64,000 nucleotides of DNA from the NCBI GenBank assembly GCA_022842725.1, contig JALHOZ010000013.1, positions 1-64,000 on the forward strand, written 5' to 3'. Of this stretch, positions 1 through 10,716 are shown piece after piece. A model generated the notes under the pieces. That model searched no databases, had not been told where the DNA came from, and was given only the letters and a program-made list of their open reading frames with translations. Every line of letters begins with the position of its first letter. Positions within the stretch are counted from its first letter, which is position 1. Made by a program: the position numbers and the translations under genes. The DNA comes from Saprospiraceae bacterium (GTDB lineage Bacteria > Bacteroidota > Bacteroidia > Chitinophagales > Saprospiraceae).

Positions 1-2740
1 GGTCAAAGTCAGCTGCACAATACCAAGGTGAAGTTGTCACTGTGGTATCTTTCAAAATGAATGTAGGACCTTCAAGGTCTGCAGATTTGATCAACTGAGT
101 GAATGGTGTTGAAACAATACCTTCACACCAGTCGATACATTGCCAAGTTCTGATAACTTTTTTGTTACCATGGCAATGAGGACCACAAGCTCTGATCTCT
201 TGGTCTGTATAAGTACAAACGATGTTACACAATTGACCATCAACAGGTAAGAAGTTACCGTTTCCAAGGTCAACAAACGGGAATCCGTTTCTTACATCAC
301 CTGTAGCAGCAACGATGCTTGCAGGGTCAGTGTCTGTATTACACTCAACAACTACCAATGGATTCGGGATGAATACATCAGCAAATGTGATAGGATTAAC
401 TACGATTTGTTGGATACACTCAGCACTAACGTTACCGCTACCGTCAACTGCACTCCATCTTCTCAAAATCACTTTTGTACAAACGTCACTTCCAACTTCA
501 AGGTCGTTGAAGCTTAAAACTGCGTCATCACAATTGTCAATTACATCAGGTAAACCTAAGAAATTAGGATCATTGATTGGTAAATCAAGTAATGAAGACT
601 GTAAACAAGAAATTTCGAAATCTTCACACTCAACAACAGGAGCATATTTGTCTTCTACTGTAAAGGTACCCCAACATCTGTTACCAGTGAAAGGATTCAC
701 TACAACATAAGTATGGGTTCCAAACAATCCACTGAAATTAACCAATTGATTGTTTACGTTTCCTGTAGAAACTGCTTCCTGACCGAAAGGCCAAATGTAT
801 AATTCATAAAGGTCATAACATCCGTCATAAGGTCCTTCAAGGAACATATCTGCTCTCAGGTCAATAGCACAAGATTCTTCTACTGAAATGTTTACATGAT
901 CATTACAAGACATTGCCTCAGGGATGTTTCTTACTGTTACATTAAACTGTGCAGTTGCAGTAGTACCGCAAGCATCAGTTACTGTTACAACATAATTGTA
1001 AACACCAGGGTTGATTAACAAACCGTCAAAAGTTGACCAGTTAGGTCCGGTTTGAGTTAAACCTGTTGTGAAGTTCCAGTTGATCGCATATCCACCAGGG
1101 AAAGTCTGACCATACCAAGCTTCAGCACCAGATTGTGCAAAACCTAAGTCAGTGATCAAGGTAGAAGCTCCTGTAGTAAGGTTGAATCTTCTGTACTGCA
1201 TAGAGAATGTACCCGCATTGAAAGCATGGCTATAAACAGACCCGTCCCAGAAAAATGCATCCTGACCGAAGTTACCGTTAAATCCTGCAGGTCCCAATAA
1301 AGTACAAGCTGCATTGGTTTTGTTTACTCTATAAACGTTGTCATTAGCAATGTCAAACATATACATGTTACCGGCATCGTCAATTTCAACCCAGATAGCA
1401 AAACCAATAACACCACCACCGTTAAAGTTACCGATAGTAGTTAAGGCTCCTGTATTGATGTTGATAGTAGACAACGTACCCGGAGTTCCTGCTGTTGCAA
1501 AGTACATGGTATTGGTTGTTCTGTCCCATGCATTAGAAGTTGCGTTCGCAGGTAAGTTGGAACTGATGATTGTTTCAACACCATTCTGGAATCTGTAGAA
1601 GTTAGGCGTACTAACATAATAGAAAGGATCTGTTAAGTTAGGAGCAGCTGAAGAAGGCGTGCTTTTTACAACAGCACCACCAGCTCTGAAAGGAGTTGTA
1701 CCAACAACACCACTCAAAGTACCTGCAGGAGAACCGTTGTTACCATTTGTTAAACCTACTGTACCGGTTGTTGCACCGGCAGGAGCAGTTGACCAGTGAG
1801 CAACACCCAATCCGTTAGGTGGACCAGGTACACCACCAGTGATTTGTAATGAACCAGAGAATGGCTCATAAGGACAAACAGTGATGTCTCTAGGAACAAA
1901 CTGAGCAGACAATGGATTGTTTGTACAAGTACAAACATTAGGTGTAAATACTGCTGTCAATGTATAAGCACCGTTTCCTGTTCCGAAACCGGTTACATAA
2001 ATTCTGTAAGTTGTACCACCTGTAACCGCAAAAGTTACTCTTGACTGAAGACCACAAGCATCGTCATTACCGACAACGCAGGTCAAACCAGTACAAGCAC
2101 CGGTGAAAACTCCGATTTTAGAGTCATATGTAGTACCTGTACATGTATTAAGTTCTAGTGTACCACTACAAGATGGAACATATGTATGCCAGATACCATT
2201 TGCAGTGTTCAAAGTAGTACCACAAGTAGGTACTGCCTGTGCAGGAGCACTACATGCAGTGTTTCCAGTTACGGTAGAAGTACCACCTGTAATAGGAATA
2301 GTAGGGATAGCTGTAGCAGCAGGACACAATACCTGAACCGGAGGAGAACAAGAAAGACAGTTACCTGTCACTGTTCTACAAGCAGATTCAGTTCCGCAAG
2401 CAGGGTTCAAAGCGATGTGTACTCTCACTGTACCTGTAAGGGTTGAAGTCCAGGTAAGTGGAGAAGCACCACTTGCCAATACTACGTTGGCTGCGGTTGT
2501 AATGGTTAAAAAGTTTCCGGAACCACCAGTTGCTGTGAACTGATATTGGTTACCTGTAATCAAACCGTTGAAGGTTGAGTATTCACCGGCGAAAGCACAG
2601 GTAGTGGCCTGAATAGCGCCACCGCAGGTACCGAATGTAGCAGAACCGAATGCTGCAGTGAATGTACACTGTGCATTTATGTTAACTGCTAACACCGTAC
2701 CGAAAACCAGTGTTAATAATTGATTTAAAAATCTTTTCAT
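1..2740 (-). CDS. Large secreted multidomain protein, N-terminal part only (truncated by window start)
   Basis: Absent from the ORF track because no stop codon lies in the window. Reverse-strand ATG at 2738-2740 begins MKRFLNQLLTLVFGTVLAVNINAQCTFTAAFGSATFG (signal peptide); the frame reads on to ...WYCAADFD at position 2. Contains a YRIYVTGFG-type prepeptidase-like segment and HYR/PKD-like cysteine-rich segments (e.g. RRWSAVDGSGNVSAECIQ). Confidence 0.85.
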   Translation of the reverse strand, partial: MKRFLNQLLTLVFGTVLAVNINAQCTFTAAFGSATFGTCGGAIQATTCAFAGEYSTFNGLITGNQYQFTATGGSGNFLTITTAANVVLASGASPLTWTSTLTGTVRVHIALNPACGTESACRTVTGNCLSCSPPVQVLCPAATAIPTIPITGGTSTVTGNTACSAPAQAVPTCGTTLNTANGIWHTYVPSCSGTLELNTCTGTTYDSKIGVFTGACTGLTCVVGNDDACGLQSRVTFAVTGGTTYRIYVTGFGTGNGAYTLTAVFTPNVCTCTNNPLSAQFVPRDITVCPYEPFSGSLQITGGVPGPPNGLGVAHWSTAPAGATTGTVGLTNGNNGSPAGTLSGVVGTTPFRAGGAVVKSTPSSAAPNLTDPFYYVSTPNFYRFQNGVETIISSNLPANATSNAWDRTTNTMYFATAGTPGTLSTININTGALTTIGNFNGGGVIGFAIWVEIDDAGNMYMFDIANDNVYRVNKTNAACTLLGPAGFNGNFGQDAFFWDGSVYSHAFNAGTFSMQYRRFNLTTGASTLITDLGFAQSGAEAWYGQTFPGGYAINWNFTTGLTQTGPNWSTFDGLLINPGVYNYVVTVTDACGTTATAQFNVTVRNIPEAMSCNDHVNISVEESCAIDLRADMFLEGPYDGCYDLYELYIWPFGQEAVSTGNVNNQLVNFSGLFGTHTYVVVNPFTGNRCWGTFTVEDKYAPVVECEDFEISCLQSSLLDLPINDPNFLGLPDVIDNCDDAVLSFNDLEVGSDVCTKVILRRWSAVDGSGNVSAECIQQIVVNPITFADVFIPNPLVVVECNTDTDPASIVAATGDVRNGFPFVDLGNGNFLPVDGQLCNIVCTYTDQEIRACGPHCHGNKKVIRTWQCIDWCEGIVSTPFTQLIKSADLEGPTFILKDTTVTTSPWYCAADFD

Positions 2741-2752
2741 TGAGATTGAGAT

Positions 2753-3157
2753 TTAGTTAAGGAATACAATTGAGTGAAAAGCATCGATTGCTTCTTTTTT
2801 CTTGATCATGTTACCTTCCGCTTGTGGAAAGTCCATCAAAAAAATAGCAATGTTGTCATTGTAAGCAGCACTGACTGCTTTTCCGGAAAGGAGGTCAGAA
2901 AGCATTCCTTTGTAAAGGACAGCTTCTACCGTTTTCATCTTCTCAGTCACCGGATCAATCGGAGATTGATTCAGTTCATGGTAAAGTACCGGCAATTTCT
3001 GCTGGATACCTGCAGTGATCTGATCTTTAGTTTTGGAAATTCCATTTTGTTTTGTCAATGTAGCAACACCAGCACTTAGGTCGCTTTGCGCAGACAAACT
3101 AGAAAAACCGAAACAAAAACCAATCACCAAAATGAAAGAAAATGTTAACTTCTTCAT
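2753..3157 (-). CDS. Small secreted hypothetical protein, 134 aa
   Basis: ORF with clear signal peptide (MKKLTFSFILVIGFCFGFSSLSAQS), 12 nt upstream of the large secreted CDS and on the same strand. Confidence 0.7.
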   Translation of the reverse strand: MKKLTFSFILVIGFCFGFSSLSAQSDLSAGVATLTKQNGISKTKDQITAGIQQKLPVLYHELNQSPIDPVTEKMKTVEAVLYKGMLSDLLSGKAVSAAYNDNIAIFLMDFPQAEGNMIKKKEAIDAFHSIVFLN

Positions 3158-3512
3158 GAGATTGAGTTTTGGTTAAAAAAATTAAAATTTATGAAATAAT
3201 AAATTAGCCTATACATGGACAGGTCGTACCTGTACGGCGACGGGAGGAAAGAGCTGTGTACGATCTTTTATACATCCAAAACATTAGGGTGTCGGATGTA
3301 CATCTGAATCGAAAGCAGATTGAGGAGCCTTAGGATGTTTATGTACGAGAGCACATAAACTATTGGGTTAAGAAATAGAAACGGAAAAGATTTTAATGAT
3401 TTTCGTCAGTATGGTCATTAAATCGAATCAAATCCGGTGTAGTTTTCTATCTTTCTTATTTCGTCTGTATGTTTGTTATCCCTGTTCTTTAACAAGAATT
3501 GTTTATTCGGCG

Positions 3513-3520
3513 CAAAAATA
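3513..3520 (-). promoter_or_regulatory. Putative Bacteroidota -7 box (TATTTTTG on minus strand)
   Basis: caaaaata on plus strand = TATTTTTG on minus, matching TAnnTTTG; about 350 nt upstream of the 2753..3157 gene. Confidence 0.35.
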
Positions 3521-3876
3521 TGAATAAATTATATACGATGTATTAAAATACGTAAATATTTTATTACACGTATGTAATATACTTGACTCTTTTTGTCGAA
3601 TGGACACGCAAATATACCACTCTTTGGTTTCCAAATGAAGGATTTGGTCATTTTTTTATGGTTAATTTTAATATATAATTTTTCAATATATGTAAAGGTT
3701 TATCCTGGTAAGGTTATTTACACCGTTTTTACATTCCGTATTGAACAACAGGATAAGGTTCAACCAAAATTATAACAAGGTATCGTTTGTAGTGTAGTAT
3801 ACATGAGGTAACTATATAATTGCTGATGACCCGCTGTCCATCATTAACCCGATATTTTTTCCCTTTTGATTCCTTC

Positions 3877-5391
3877 TTAATCAGAAGCCCTGGCAGTTGT
3901 CTGTTCCTGAATCCAACAAGGCACAGAATATTTTGCGCCTTCTTTGATTCCCCTGAAAAATAAATCTTCCTTTTTAGGCATATATTGGGCATAACGGGAT
4001 ATCCACTTGTTTGCTTCAGCGGTAAATGATGGATCCACGGATTTTGCCAATTGAAACTGGTCAATAGCAACCCACGTCACTATCTGGCTGTCCCAACCGG
4101 TGCCCGGACCACATAAGGGTCCGCTGGAAGCGTACAATTTACCGATCAACATATAGGGTTCTCCCCAGTTTGGTTTTAAATCAGCAGCCTTACGTGCATA
4201 TTGTCTGGATACACTGAAGTTTTTTAAATCACCGTAATATATCTTTGAGATCAGCAAATAATATTTTGCTTTGATTTCTTTGTCTGCAGATTCCTGGGCA
4301 AATTGTTCAAATTTTTGAACTGCCTCTTTGTATCTCCCTTTAAGATATGCGTCATATCCCTGTTTGGCAAGCCCCGGAGTTTCAGGTGCCACATAACATT
4401 GTTTGGATTTTATGTCTGTAAGTCGGGCCAGATCAGCACCCTTCGGATCACAGTCTCCTCTGAACAGTCTGGTGTATGCCGTATTAACCAATTCACAACT
4501 ATCAGGATACCTGTTGACCAAAGGCATATATTTATGGGAATAGTAGTTACAGTCATAAAAATCTTCCACTCCTTCCAATAGTTCCATCTGAACCGGAGCA
4601 TATCCCTCAATGACTTTCCAGGTATCACATTCTTTACCTTTACAATTGGCCAAACCATTTTCCACGATCTGGGTAATCAATGTGGCATACCGAACACCCT
4701 CTTCTCTGGATATTTTACCGGCAACTACCCTGTCATACAACATTTTTGAAAAAGGATTGATTACAAAATATGCTGATTGAATACCTTTGGCATCAATATG
4801 TTCGGTAAACCATGTAAATATAACCGACGTATCTATATATGTAGGAAAATAATAAAATGCATCAAATGCTTTCAGACCGGAGATATAGACTTTTTCATCA
4901 AAACAGTAAGCACGTTTGTCATACAGCATAAAAACTGAATCCACATATTTTTTTTTCAAATCAGCATCGGTTTCTTTATCAAAAAGATATTTATACAGTT
5001 TCACCCCATCATCATATTGGGATTTGACTTTGCCATTGGAAGCGGGTGCCATACCATATGCCTGTCTCCATAATCCCAAGGCATCTTCCATTCTGTTTGC
5101 CTTCATATTATCACGATACAATACATAAGCTGTCATGGCTGTCTCTCTATCTGCACCATTCAGGTCGTCGAATGTGGCACATGGACTTTTAAATGTTTCC
5201 TCCTCCGTTGTTGGATTAACAACCGGAGCAGGATCAGTATTTTTTGGCAGCTCTTCGGTGACTTTAGGTGTACAGGACAACACACCTATATATATAAGGC
5301 ATAATATCCATAAAGGCTTGTTTGAAAAAAAGAAATGATTTTGTAAATGTGCCATGGCTGTTTGTATCTGAAATATAAAGAAAGAAAACAC
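3877..5391 (-). CDS. TPR-like protein of Bacteroidota type (start may be 5355, MAHLQNHF)
   Basis: 504 aa ORF; TPR-like segments (AKQGYDAYLKGRYKEAVQKFEQFAQES, ARKAADLKPNWGEPYMLIGKLYASSGPLCG); a lipobox-like LSC after the N-terminal hydrophobic stretch. Confidence 0.8.
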   Translation of the reverse strand: MFSFFIFQIQTAMAHLQNHFFFSNKPLWILCLIYIGVLSCTPKVTEELPKNTDPAPVVNPTTEEETFKSPCATFDDLNGADRETAMTAYVLYRDNMKANRMEDALGLWRQAYGMAPASNGKVKSQYDDGVKLYKYLFDKETDADLKKKYVDSVFMLYDKRAYCFDEKVYISGLKAFDAFYYFPTYIDTSVIFTWFTEHIDAKGIQSAYFVINPFSKMLYDRVVAGKISREEGVRYATLITQIVENGLANCKGKECDTWKVIEGYAPVQMELLEGVEDFYDCNYYSHKYMPLVNRYPDSCELVNTAYTRLFRGDCDPKGADLARLTDIKSKQCYVAPETPGLAKQGYDAYLKGRYKEAVQKFEQFAQESADKEIKAKYYLLISKIYYGDLKNFSVSRQYARKAADLKPNWGEPYMLIGKLYASSGPLCGPGTGWDSQIVTWVAIDQFQLAKSVDPSFTAEANKWISRYAQYMPKKEDLFFRGIKEGAKYSVPCWIQEQTTARASD

Positions 5392-5812
5392 CTGAATCGT
5401 ATCGAATGTTTATTGCATTTGTTTTGAATGAAGGAAGAAAAGCACATAACAAGGTTGTAAAATGGATACTTTGAAAATACCCTTGACCTAACTTTTCATA
5501 AAAATAAATATATAATTATTTTCAAGGTACTTATGTAGTGCTCCTTAGTATTAGGTGTCTTTAATACAATCTCAGGTTGCTTTATCATCATATAAAAATT
5601 ATTAACCTTTATAATATCTGTAATCAATCGTCATTATACATTAATTAATTTTATCTTGTATTTTTATATGAATTACAGGAATAACTACAAATATATTTTT
5701 ATTATATATCTCTTAATACCGAATAATACCTGCTATATATATTTAAATATTTTGTAATAATATATTGCTTTTTTAGTGATTTATGGGCGATCCCCTGTCG
5801 GGTCTTTACTTC

Positions 5813-5845
5813 CCTGTCCCGTCATTTTTAAGATGACGGGACAGG
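5813..5845. repeat. Perfect 13-bp inverted repeat (cctgtcccgtcat-7nt-atgacgggacagg)
   Basis: Direct reading: arms 5813-5825 and 5833-5845, in an AT-rich intergenic region. Confidence 0.8.
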
Positions 5846-6073
5846 TCGTGTCCGCTTCTATCCCTATCGCTTGAGGTTTGTCTTCCGGTTTAAAATTCCG
5901 TCTGTCAGAATAATTACCAACCCGAACCGGATTTCATTTTCTATCATTGGATTGTTTTGATAGGTATGGGTAATTTTATTAAAAAATCAGCATCCGATAA
6001 TCCGGATTTCCCCTTCTTCAGGTAAAATAAAAAAGATATAACTGCCCCTGAGAAAATGTTTAACCTATTTATC

Positions 6074-6081
6074 TATCTTTG
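6074..6081 (+). promoter_or_regulatory. Putative -7 box TATCTTTG of metG
   Basis: TAnnTTTG match 22 nt upstream of the ATG at 6104; supports the 6104 start over 6056. Confidence 0.5.
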
Positions 6082-6103
6082 CACTTTTATTTCAGGAAAA
6101 AAG

Positions 6104-8251
6104 ATGAGACATTTCAACAGATATCTGGTTACTTCCGCCCTACCTTATGCCAACGGGCCCTTACATATAGGCCACTTGGCAGGTGCCTACCTTTCCGCTG
6201 ACATTTACGTTCGCTTTCAGCGTTTGATGGGAAAAGATATCGTTTTTATTTGCGGTTCAGACGAACACGGCGCAGCCATAACGATCAAAGCCATGAAAGA
6301 AGGTCTTCATCCTCAGCAGATTGTGGACAAATATCACGAATTATTTGTTGATACTTTTCAAAAAATGGGTATTTCCTTTGACATGTATCATCGTACAAGT
6401 TCACCATTACATCATCAGACTTCACAGGATTTTTTCGAAAAATTGTACAAAAAGAAAGAATTTTCAGAACAGGAATCCGAACAGTATTTTGATGAAAAAG
6501 CAAACCAATTTCTGGCTGACCGTTATATCAAAGGTACTTGTCCTAAATGTAGTTTTGACAGTGCCTATGGTGACCAATGTGAAAATTGCGGAACATCGCT
6601 GAATCCCACAGATTTAATCGAACCCAAATCGATGCTTTCAGGAGAAACACCTGTGCTTAAAAAAACCAAACATTGGTATCTTCCGTTGGATAAATACGAA
6701 ACATGGTTGAGACCCTGGATCGAAACCGGTCAGGTCGACGGCATGGAAACACACGATCCTGATGATTGGAAAAACCACGTTTTAGGTCAATGCAAATCAT
6801 GGCTTGACTCTGGCCTTCAACCACGTGCTATGACAAGAGATCTGGACTGGGGCGTCGACGTTCCGAAATCCATTCCCGGTCATGAAGGCAAAAAATTGTA
6901 CGTTTGGATGGATGCTCCCATCGGATATATATCTGCAACCAAACAATGGGCAGCAGACAACAAAAAAAACTGGAAAAAATATTGGCAATCTGATGATACC
7001 GCGCTGATTCATTTTATCGGCAAAGATAATATTGTATTTCATTGCCTGATTTTTCCTGCCATTCTGAAAGCTCACGGAGATTATATTCTACCCTATAACG
7101 TTCCTGCAAACCAATTTATGAATCTGGAAGGTGACAAAATATCCACTTCCCGCAATTGGGCGGTGTGGGTACACGAATACCTCGAAGACATTCCAAACAG
7201 ACAAGACGAATTAAGATATTGTATGGTAAAAAATATGCCGGAACAAAAAGACAGCGAATTCACCTGGAAAGGATTTCAGGATGGTGTCAATAATGAGTTG
7301 GTCAATAATCTGGCAAATTTTGTCAATCGCGTCGTTGTTCTTACTCAAAAATATTACGGCGGTAAAGTGCCGAAATTTGACGAAAATGTCGAAATCAACA
7401 GTCCGGAAGATCAATACGAAGAAACCTATCATGACAGTGAACTCCTTCGTTTATTTGACGATATTCAGGAATACGCACAACATATCCGCGAGTTCAGATT
7501 TAAAGACGGCCTGAAGACCATGATGGAAATTTCTACCAAAGGAAATCAGATCCTACAATTTAACGAACCCTGGAAAGCTTTCAAAGACAATCCGGAAAGG
7601 GTCAAGGTGGTGATGAACCTGACGTTGCAGTATGTAGCAGCTATCAGAATCATGTGCCAACCATTTTTGCCTTTTGCTTCCGAAAAAATAACGGCTTTAC
7701 TGCAATTACCTCCATTAAAAAACAATGGAGATCTGGTAAAAATGCTCGACCAACTGGCTGAAGGAAAACCAGTCATCAAAACAGGTCATGTCATCGGCGA
7801 GCCTATACATTTATTCACCCGAATCGATGATGAAACCATCGAATATCAGGTTCAGAAATTAAAAAATAAAGAAAAAGATCAGGTCCAACCCGTTTCCGAA
7901 AACGAAACCCGTCAGGAAGTAAAACCTGAAATTCAATTTGATGATTTTTCAAAACTTGATCTGAGAACAGCCACCATCATTGCTGCAGAAGCAGTGCCTA
8001 AAGCCGACAAATTACTAAAACTCAGTCTTGATCTTGGTTTTGAACAAAGAACCGTTGTATCAGGAATTGCACAACACTATAAACCGGAAGAAATCACCGG
8101 AAAACAAGTAGTGATCGTAGCCAATCTGGCACCCCGAAAAATGAAAGGTATTGAATCTCAGGGTATGATCCTTATGGCTGAAAACGGAGATGGAAAATTG
8201 TGTTTTGTTTCTCCCGAAACAACCTGGGCTAATGGTTTCGGCGTAAAATAG
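6104..8251 (+). CDS. metG: Methionyl-tRNA synthetase with C-terminal tRNA-binding (EMAP-like) domain
   Basis: YLVTSALPYANGPLHIGHLAGAYLSADIYVRFQR signature, zinc knuckle CPKC...CENC, KISTSRNWAVW (KMSKS-type), C-terminal FDDFSKLDLRTATI...LKLSLDLG. Track ORF begins at 6056; ATG 6104 preferred. Confidence 0.97.
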   Translation: MRHFNRYLVTSALPYANGPLHIGHLAGAYLSADIYVRFQRLMGKDIVFICGSDEHGAAITIKAMKEGLHPQQIVDKYHELFVDTFQKMGISFDMYHRTSSPLHHQTSQDFFEKLYKKKEFSEQESEQYFDEKANQFLADRYIKGTCPKCSFDSAYGDQCENCGTSLNPTDLIEPKSMLSGETPVLKKTKHWYLPLDKYETWLRPWIETGQVDGMETHDPDDWKNHVLGQCKSWLDSGLQPRAMTRDLDWGVDVPKSIPGHEGKKLYVWMDAPIGYISATKQWAADNKKNWKKYWQSDDTALIHFIGKDNIVFHCLIFPAILKAHGDYILPYNVPANQFMNLEGDKISTSRNWAVWVHEYLEDIPNRQDELRYCMVKNMPEQKDSEFTWKGFQDGVNNELVNNLANFVNRVVVLTQKYYGGKVPKFDENVEINSPEDQYEETYHDSELLRLFDDIQEYAQHIREFRFKDGLKTMMEISTKGNQILQFNEPWKAFKDNPERVKVVMNLTLQYVAAIRIMCQPFLPFASEKITALLQLPPLKNNGDLVKMLDQLAEGKPVIKTGHVIGEPIHLFTRIDDETIEYQVQKLKNKEKDQVQPVSENETRQEVKPEIQFDDFSKLDLRTATIIAAEAVPKADKLLKLSLDLGFEQRTVVSGIAQHYKPEEITGKQVVIVANLAPRKMKGIESQGMILMAENGDGKLCFVSPETTWANGFGVK

Positions 8252-8257
8252 CAGCAG

Positions 8258-8674
8258 ATGGTACAAATTGAAGAAACCCTCAAAAAACACGGTCTGAGAC
8301 ACACTTTATTCCGTGCACAGATTCTGGATATTTTTCACGACAGCAAATACGCACTGTCTAATAATGATATAGAATCAAAATTGGAAAATTTTGACCGGAT
8401 TACCCTGTACCGAACCCTCAAAAGTTTTGAAGAAAAAGGATTAATTCACAAAATATCAGACAACAACGGCAATCTCAAATATGCCATGTGTGAAGGAGAT
8501 TGTGACGAAGGCCACCACCATGACCAACATGTTCATTTTCATTGCGAAAAATGTGACAAATCATTTTGTATCGACGAATTGAATGTACCCGATGTCAAGG
8601 TTCCCGAAGGATATACGGTTGTCACACGGGATATGCTTCTGAAAGGTGTGTGCAAAGAATGTAATCAATCATAA
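8258..8674 (+). CDS. Fur-family transcriptional regulator
   Basis: RHTLFRAQILDIFHDSKYALSNNDIESKL...ITLYRTLKSFEEKGLIHKI winged helix; HVHFHCEKCDKSFCIDE and CKEC metal motifs. Confidence 0.92.
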   Translation: MVQIEETLKKHGLRHTLFRAQILDIFHDSKYALSNNDIESKLENFDRITLYRTLKSFEEKGLIHKISDNNGNLKYAMCEGDCDEGHHHDQHVHFHCEKCDKSFCIDELNVPDVKVPEGYTVVTRDMLLKGVCKECNQS

Positions 8675-8694
8675 AAAATTGAAATAAAAAATAT

Positions 8695-10671
8695 ATGGTA
8701 TTTGAGCGCAATAACCTCGAAGACAAAACACTTTTATCTCTGTATAAAGCATTGCTTGAACCCAGGCTCATAGAAGAAAAAATGCTGATTTTACTTAGAC
8801 AGGGCAAGGTCAGTAAATGGTTTTCAGGCATCGGGCAGGAAGCAATTTCGGTAGGTAGTACAATGGCTTTGGAAAATGATGAAAAAATATTTACCATGCA
8901 CCGGAATCTGGGTGTTTTTACTGCCCGAAAAATGCCTCTCACCAGGCTTTTTTGTCAATGGCAAGGAAAAGCTCTGGGATTTACCAAAGGCAGAGACCGT
9001 TCCTTTCATTTCGGGGCACCGGAATATCACATTGTTGGTATGATCAGCCATTTAGGTCCGCAATTGTCCCTGGCAGCAGGTGTAGCTTTGGGGCACAAGT
9101 TGGCTGAACGACCCAAAATTTCATTGGCTTTCACCGGTGAAGGGGGTACGAGTCAGGGAGAATTTCATGAGGCACTGAATACCGCGGCTGTGTGGAAACT
9201 TCCGGTAATTTTTGTTATCGAAAACAATGGTTACGGACTTTCAACACCGGTCAGAGAACAATACGTCTGCGACACCCTGGCAGACAGAGGCAAAGGGTAC
9301 GGCATGAAATCGATCACCATTGATGGTAACAACATCCTTGAAGTGTATCAGACTTTTTCAAAAATTGCGGCTGAAATCCGCGAAAATCCGGAACCATGGT
9401 TGGTAGAATGCCGCACTTTCAGAATGAGAGGACATGAAGAAGCTTCAGGCACCAAATATGTACCTCAGGAACTCATGGATGAATGGGCACAAAAAGACCC
9501 CATTCAGAATTTTGAAAATTATTTAATTGAAAATAATATTTTAGAAGAGTCTAAAAAACAGGAATATATCCTTGAAATTAAAAAAGAAATAGACGTAGCG
9601 TGGCAGGCTGCTGACAATGAACCGGCCATTGTGTCCTCAGAAACTCAGGAATTAGCAGATGTCTACGCACCTTTTGATTATAAACCCGTACAACCTGCTT
9701 CTGAAACGGAGGAAAAACGTTTTGTTGATGCCATAACAGATGGTTTGGATCAGGCCATGTCCAAACACGACAATCTGGTGCTTATGGGGCAGGACATCGC
9801 AGAATACGGAGGTGTTTTTAAAGTTACTCAGGGATTTGTCGAAAAATACGGAAAACACCGGGTTCGTAATACGCCATTATGTGAGAGCGCCATTGTAGGT
9901 ATCGGTTTAGGGCTGAGTATGGAAGGATACAAAGCCATGGTAGAAATGCAATTTGCCGATTTTGTCACATGTGGATTCAACCAGATCGTTAATAATCTGG
10001 CAAAACTACACTACCGATGGGGAGAAAAAGCAGATGTCGTCATAAGAATGCCTTCCGGTGGAAGTGTGGCAGCCGGTCCTTTTCATTCACAAAGCAACGA
10101 AGCATGGTTTACCCATACACCCGGACTAAAAGTAGTCTACCCATCCAATGCTTATGATGCCAAAGGTCTGCTTATTTCGGCTTTTGAAGATCCCAATCCG
10201 GTGATGTATTTTGAACATAAAGCATTATACAGACAGAATGCCACTATGGTGCCAAAAGGATATTATAACGTCCCTATTGGTAAAGCGGCAATCACCCGGG
10301 AAGGAAAGGACGTCAGTATCATTACGTATGGTCTCGGCGTTAATTGGGCATTGGAACTTGCAGAAAAATCGGAATATAACATCGAAATTCTCGATTTGCG
10401 TTCTCTTTTACCTTTGGATTATGATGCCGTCGTAAAAACGGTACAAAAAACAGGAAAAGTACTTGTATTACACGAAGACACGCTTTATGGAGGATTGGGT
10501 GGCGAAATAGCCGCCTATATTTCAGAACATTGTTTTGAGTATCTCGATGCACCGGTTGTTCGCGTGGGTGGATTGGATTCGCCAATTCCTTTTACCAAAG
10601 CCCTGGAAGACAATATTTTTATGCCTAAAAAACGATTGTCTGACTCATTTCATAAATTGATGAACTATTAA
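8695..10671 (+). CDS. 2-oxoacid (2-oxoisovalerate/pyruvate-type) dehydrogenase E1, fused alpha and beta subunits
   Basis: TPP-binding alpha part (FTGEGGTSQGEFHEALNTAAVWKLPVIFVIENNGYG) followed by beta part (ITDGLDQAMSKHDNLVLMGQDIAEYGGVFKVTQGF...EDTLYGGLGGEIAAYI). Confidence 0.93.
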   Translation: MVFERNNLEDKTLLSLYKALLEPRLIEEKMLILLRQGKVSKWFSGIGQEAISVGSTMALENDEKIFTMHRNLGVFTARKMPLTRLFCQWQGKALGFTKGRDRSFHFGAPEYHIVGMISHLGPQLSLAAGVALGHKLAERPKISLAFTGEGGTSQGEFHEALNTAAVWKLPVIFVIENNGYGLSTPVREQYVCDTLADRGKGYGMKSITIDGNNILEVYQTFSKIAAEIRENPEPWLVECRTFRMRGHEEASGTKYVPQELMDEWAQKDPIQNFENYLIENNILEESKKQEYILEIKKEIDVAWQAADNEPAIVSSETQELADVYAPFDYKPVQPASETEEKRFVDAITDGLDQAMSKHDNLVLMGQDIAEYGGVFKVTQGFVEKYGKHRVRNTPLCESAIVGIGLGLSMEGYKAMVEMQFADFVTCGFNQIVNNLAKLHYRWGEKADVVIRMPSGGSVAAGPFHSQSNEAWFTHTPGLKVVYPSNAYDAKGLLISAFEDPNPVMYFEHKALYRQNATMVPKGYYNVPIGKAAITREGKDVSIITYGLGVNWALELAEKSEYNIEILDLRSLLPLDYDAVVKTVQKTGKVLVLHEDTLYGGLGGEIAAYISEHCFEYLDAPVVRVGGLDSPIPFTKALEDNIFMPKKRLSDSFHKLMNY

Positions 10672-10716
10672 AATTATCAAGTCAACAATTTACCAACATA
10701 ACAACTCAACAACAAC

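Noticed and set aside
315-710. 131-aa plus-strand ORF
   Set aside because: Antisense shadow of the long minus-strand CDS that reads through to the window start; low-complexity Ser/Thr/Leu composition, no domain.
10680-10716. Low-complexity caacaac tract before 10717
   Set aside because: Common intergenic composition in AT-rich Bacteroidota; no further structure.
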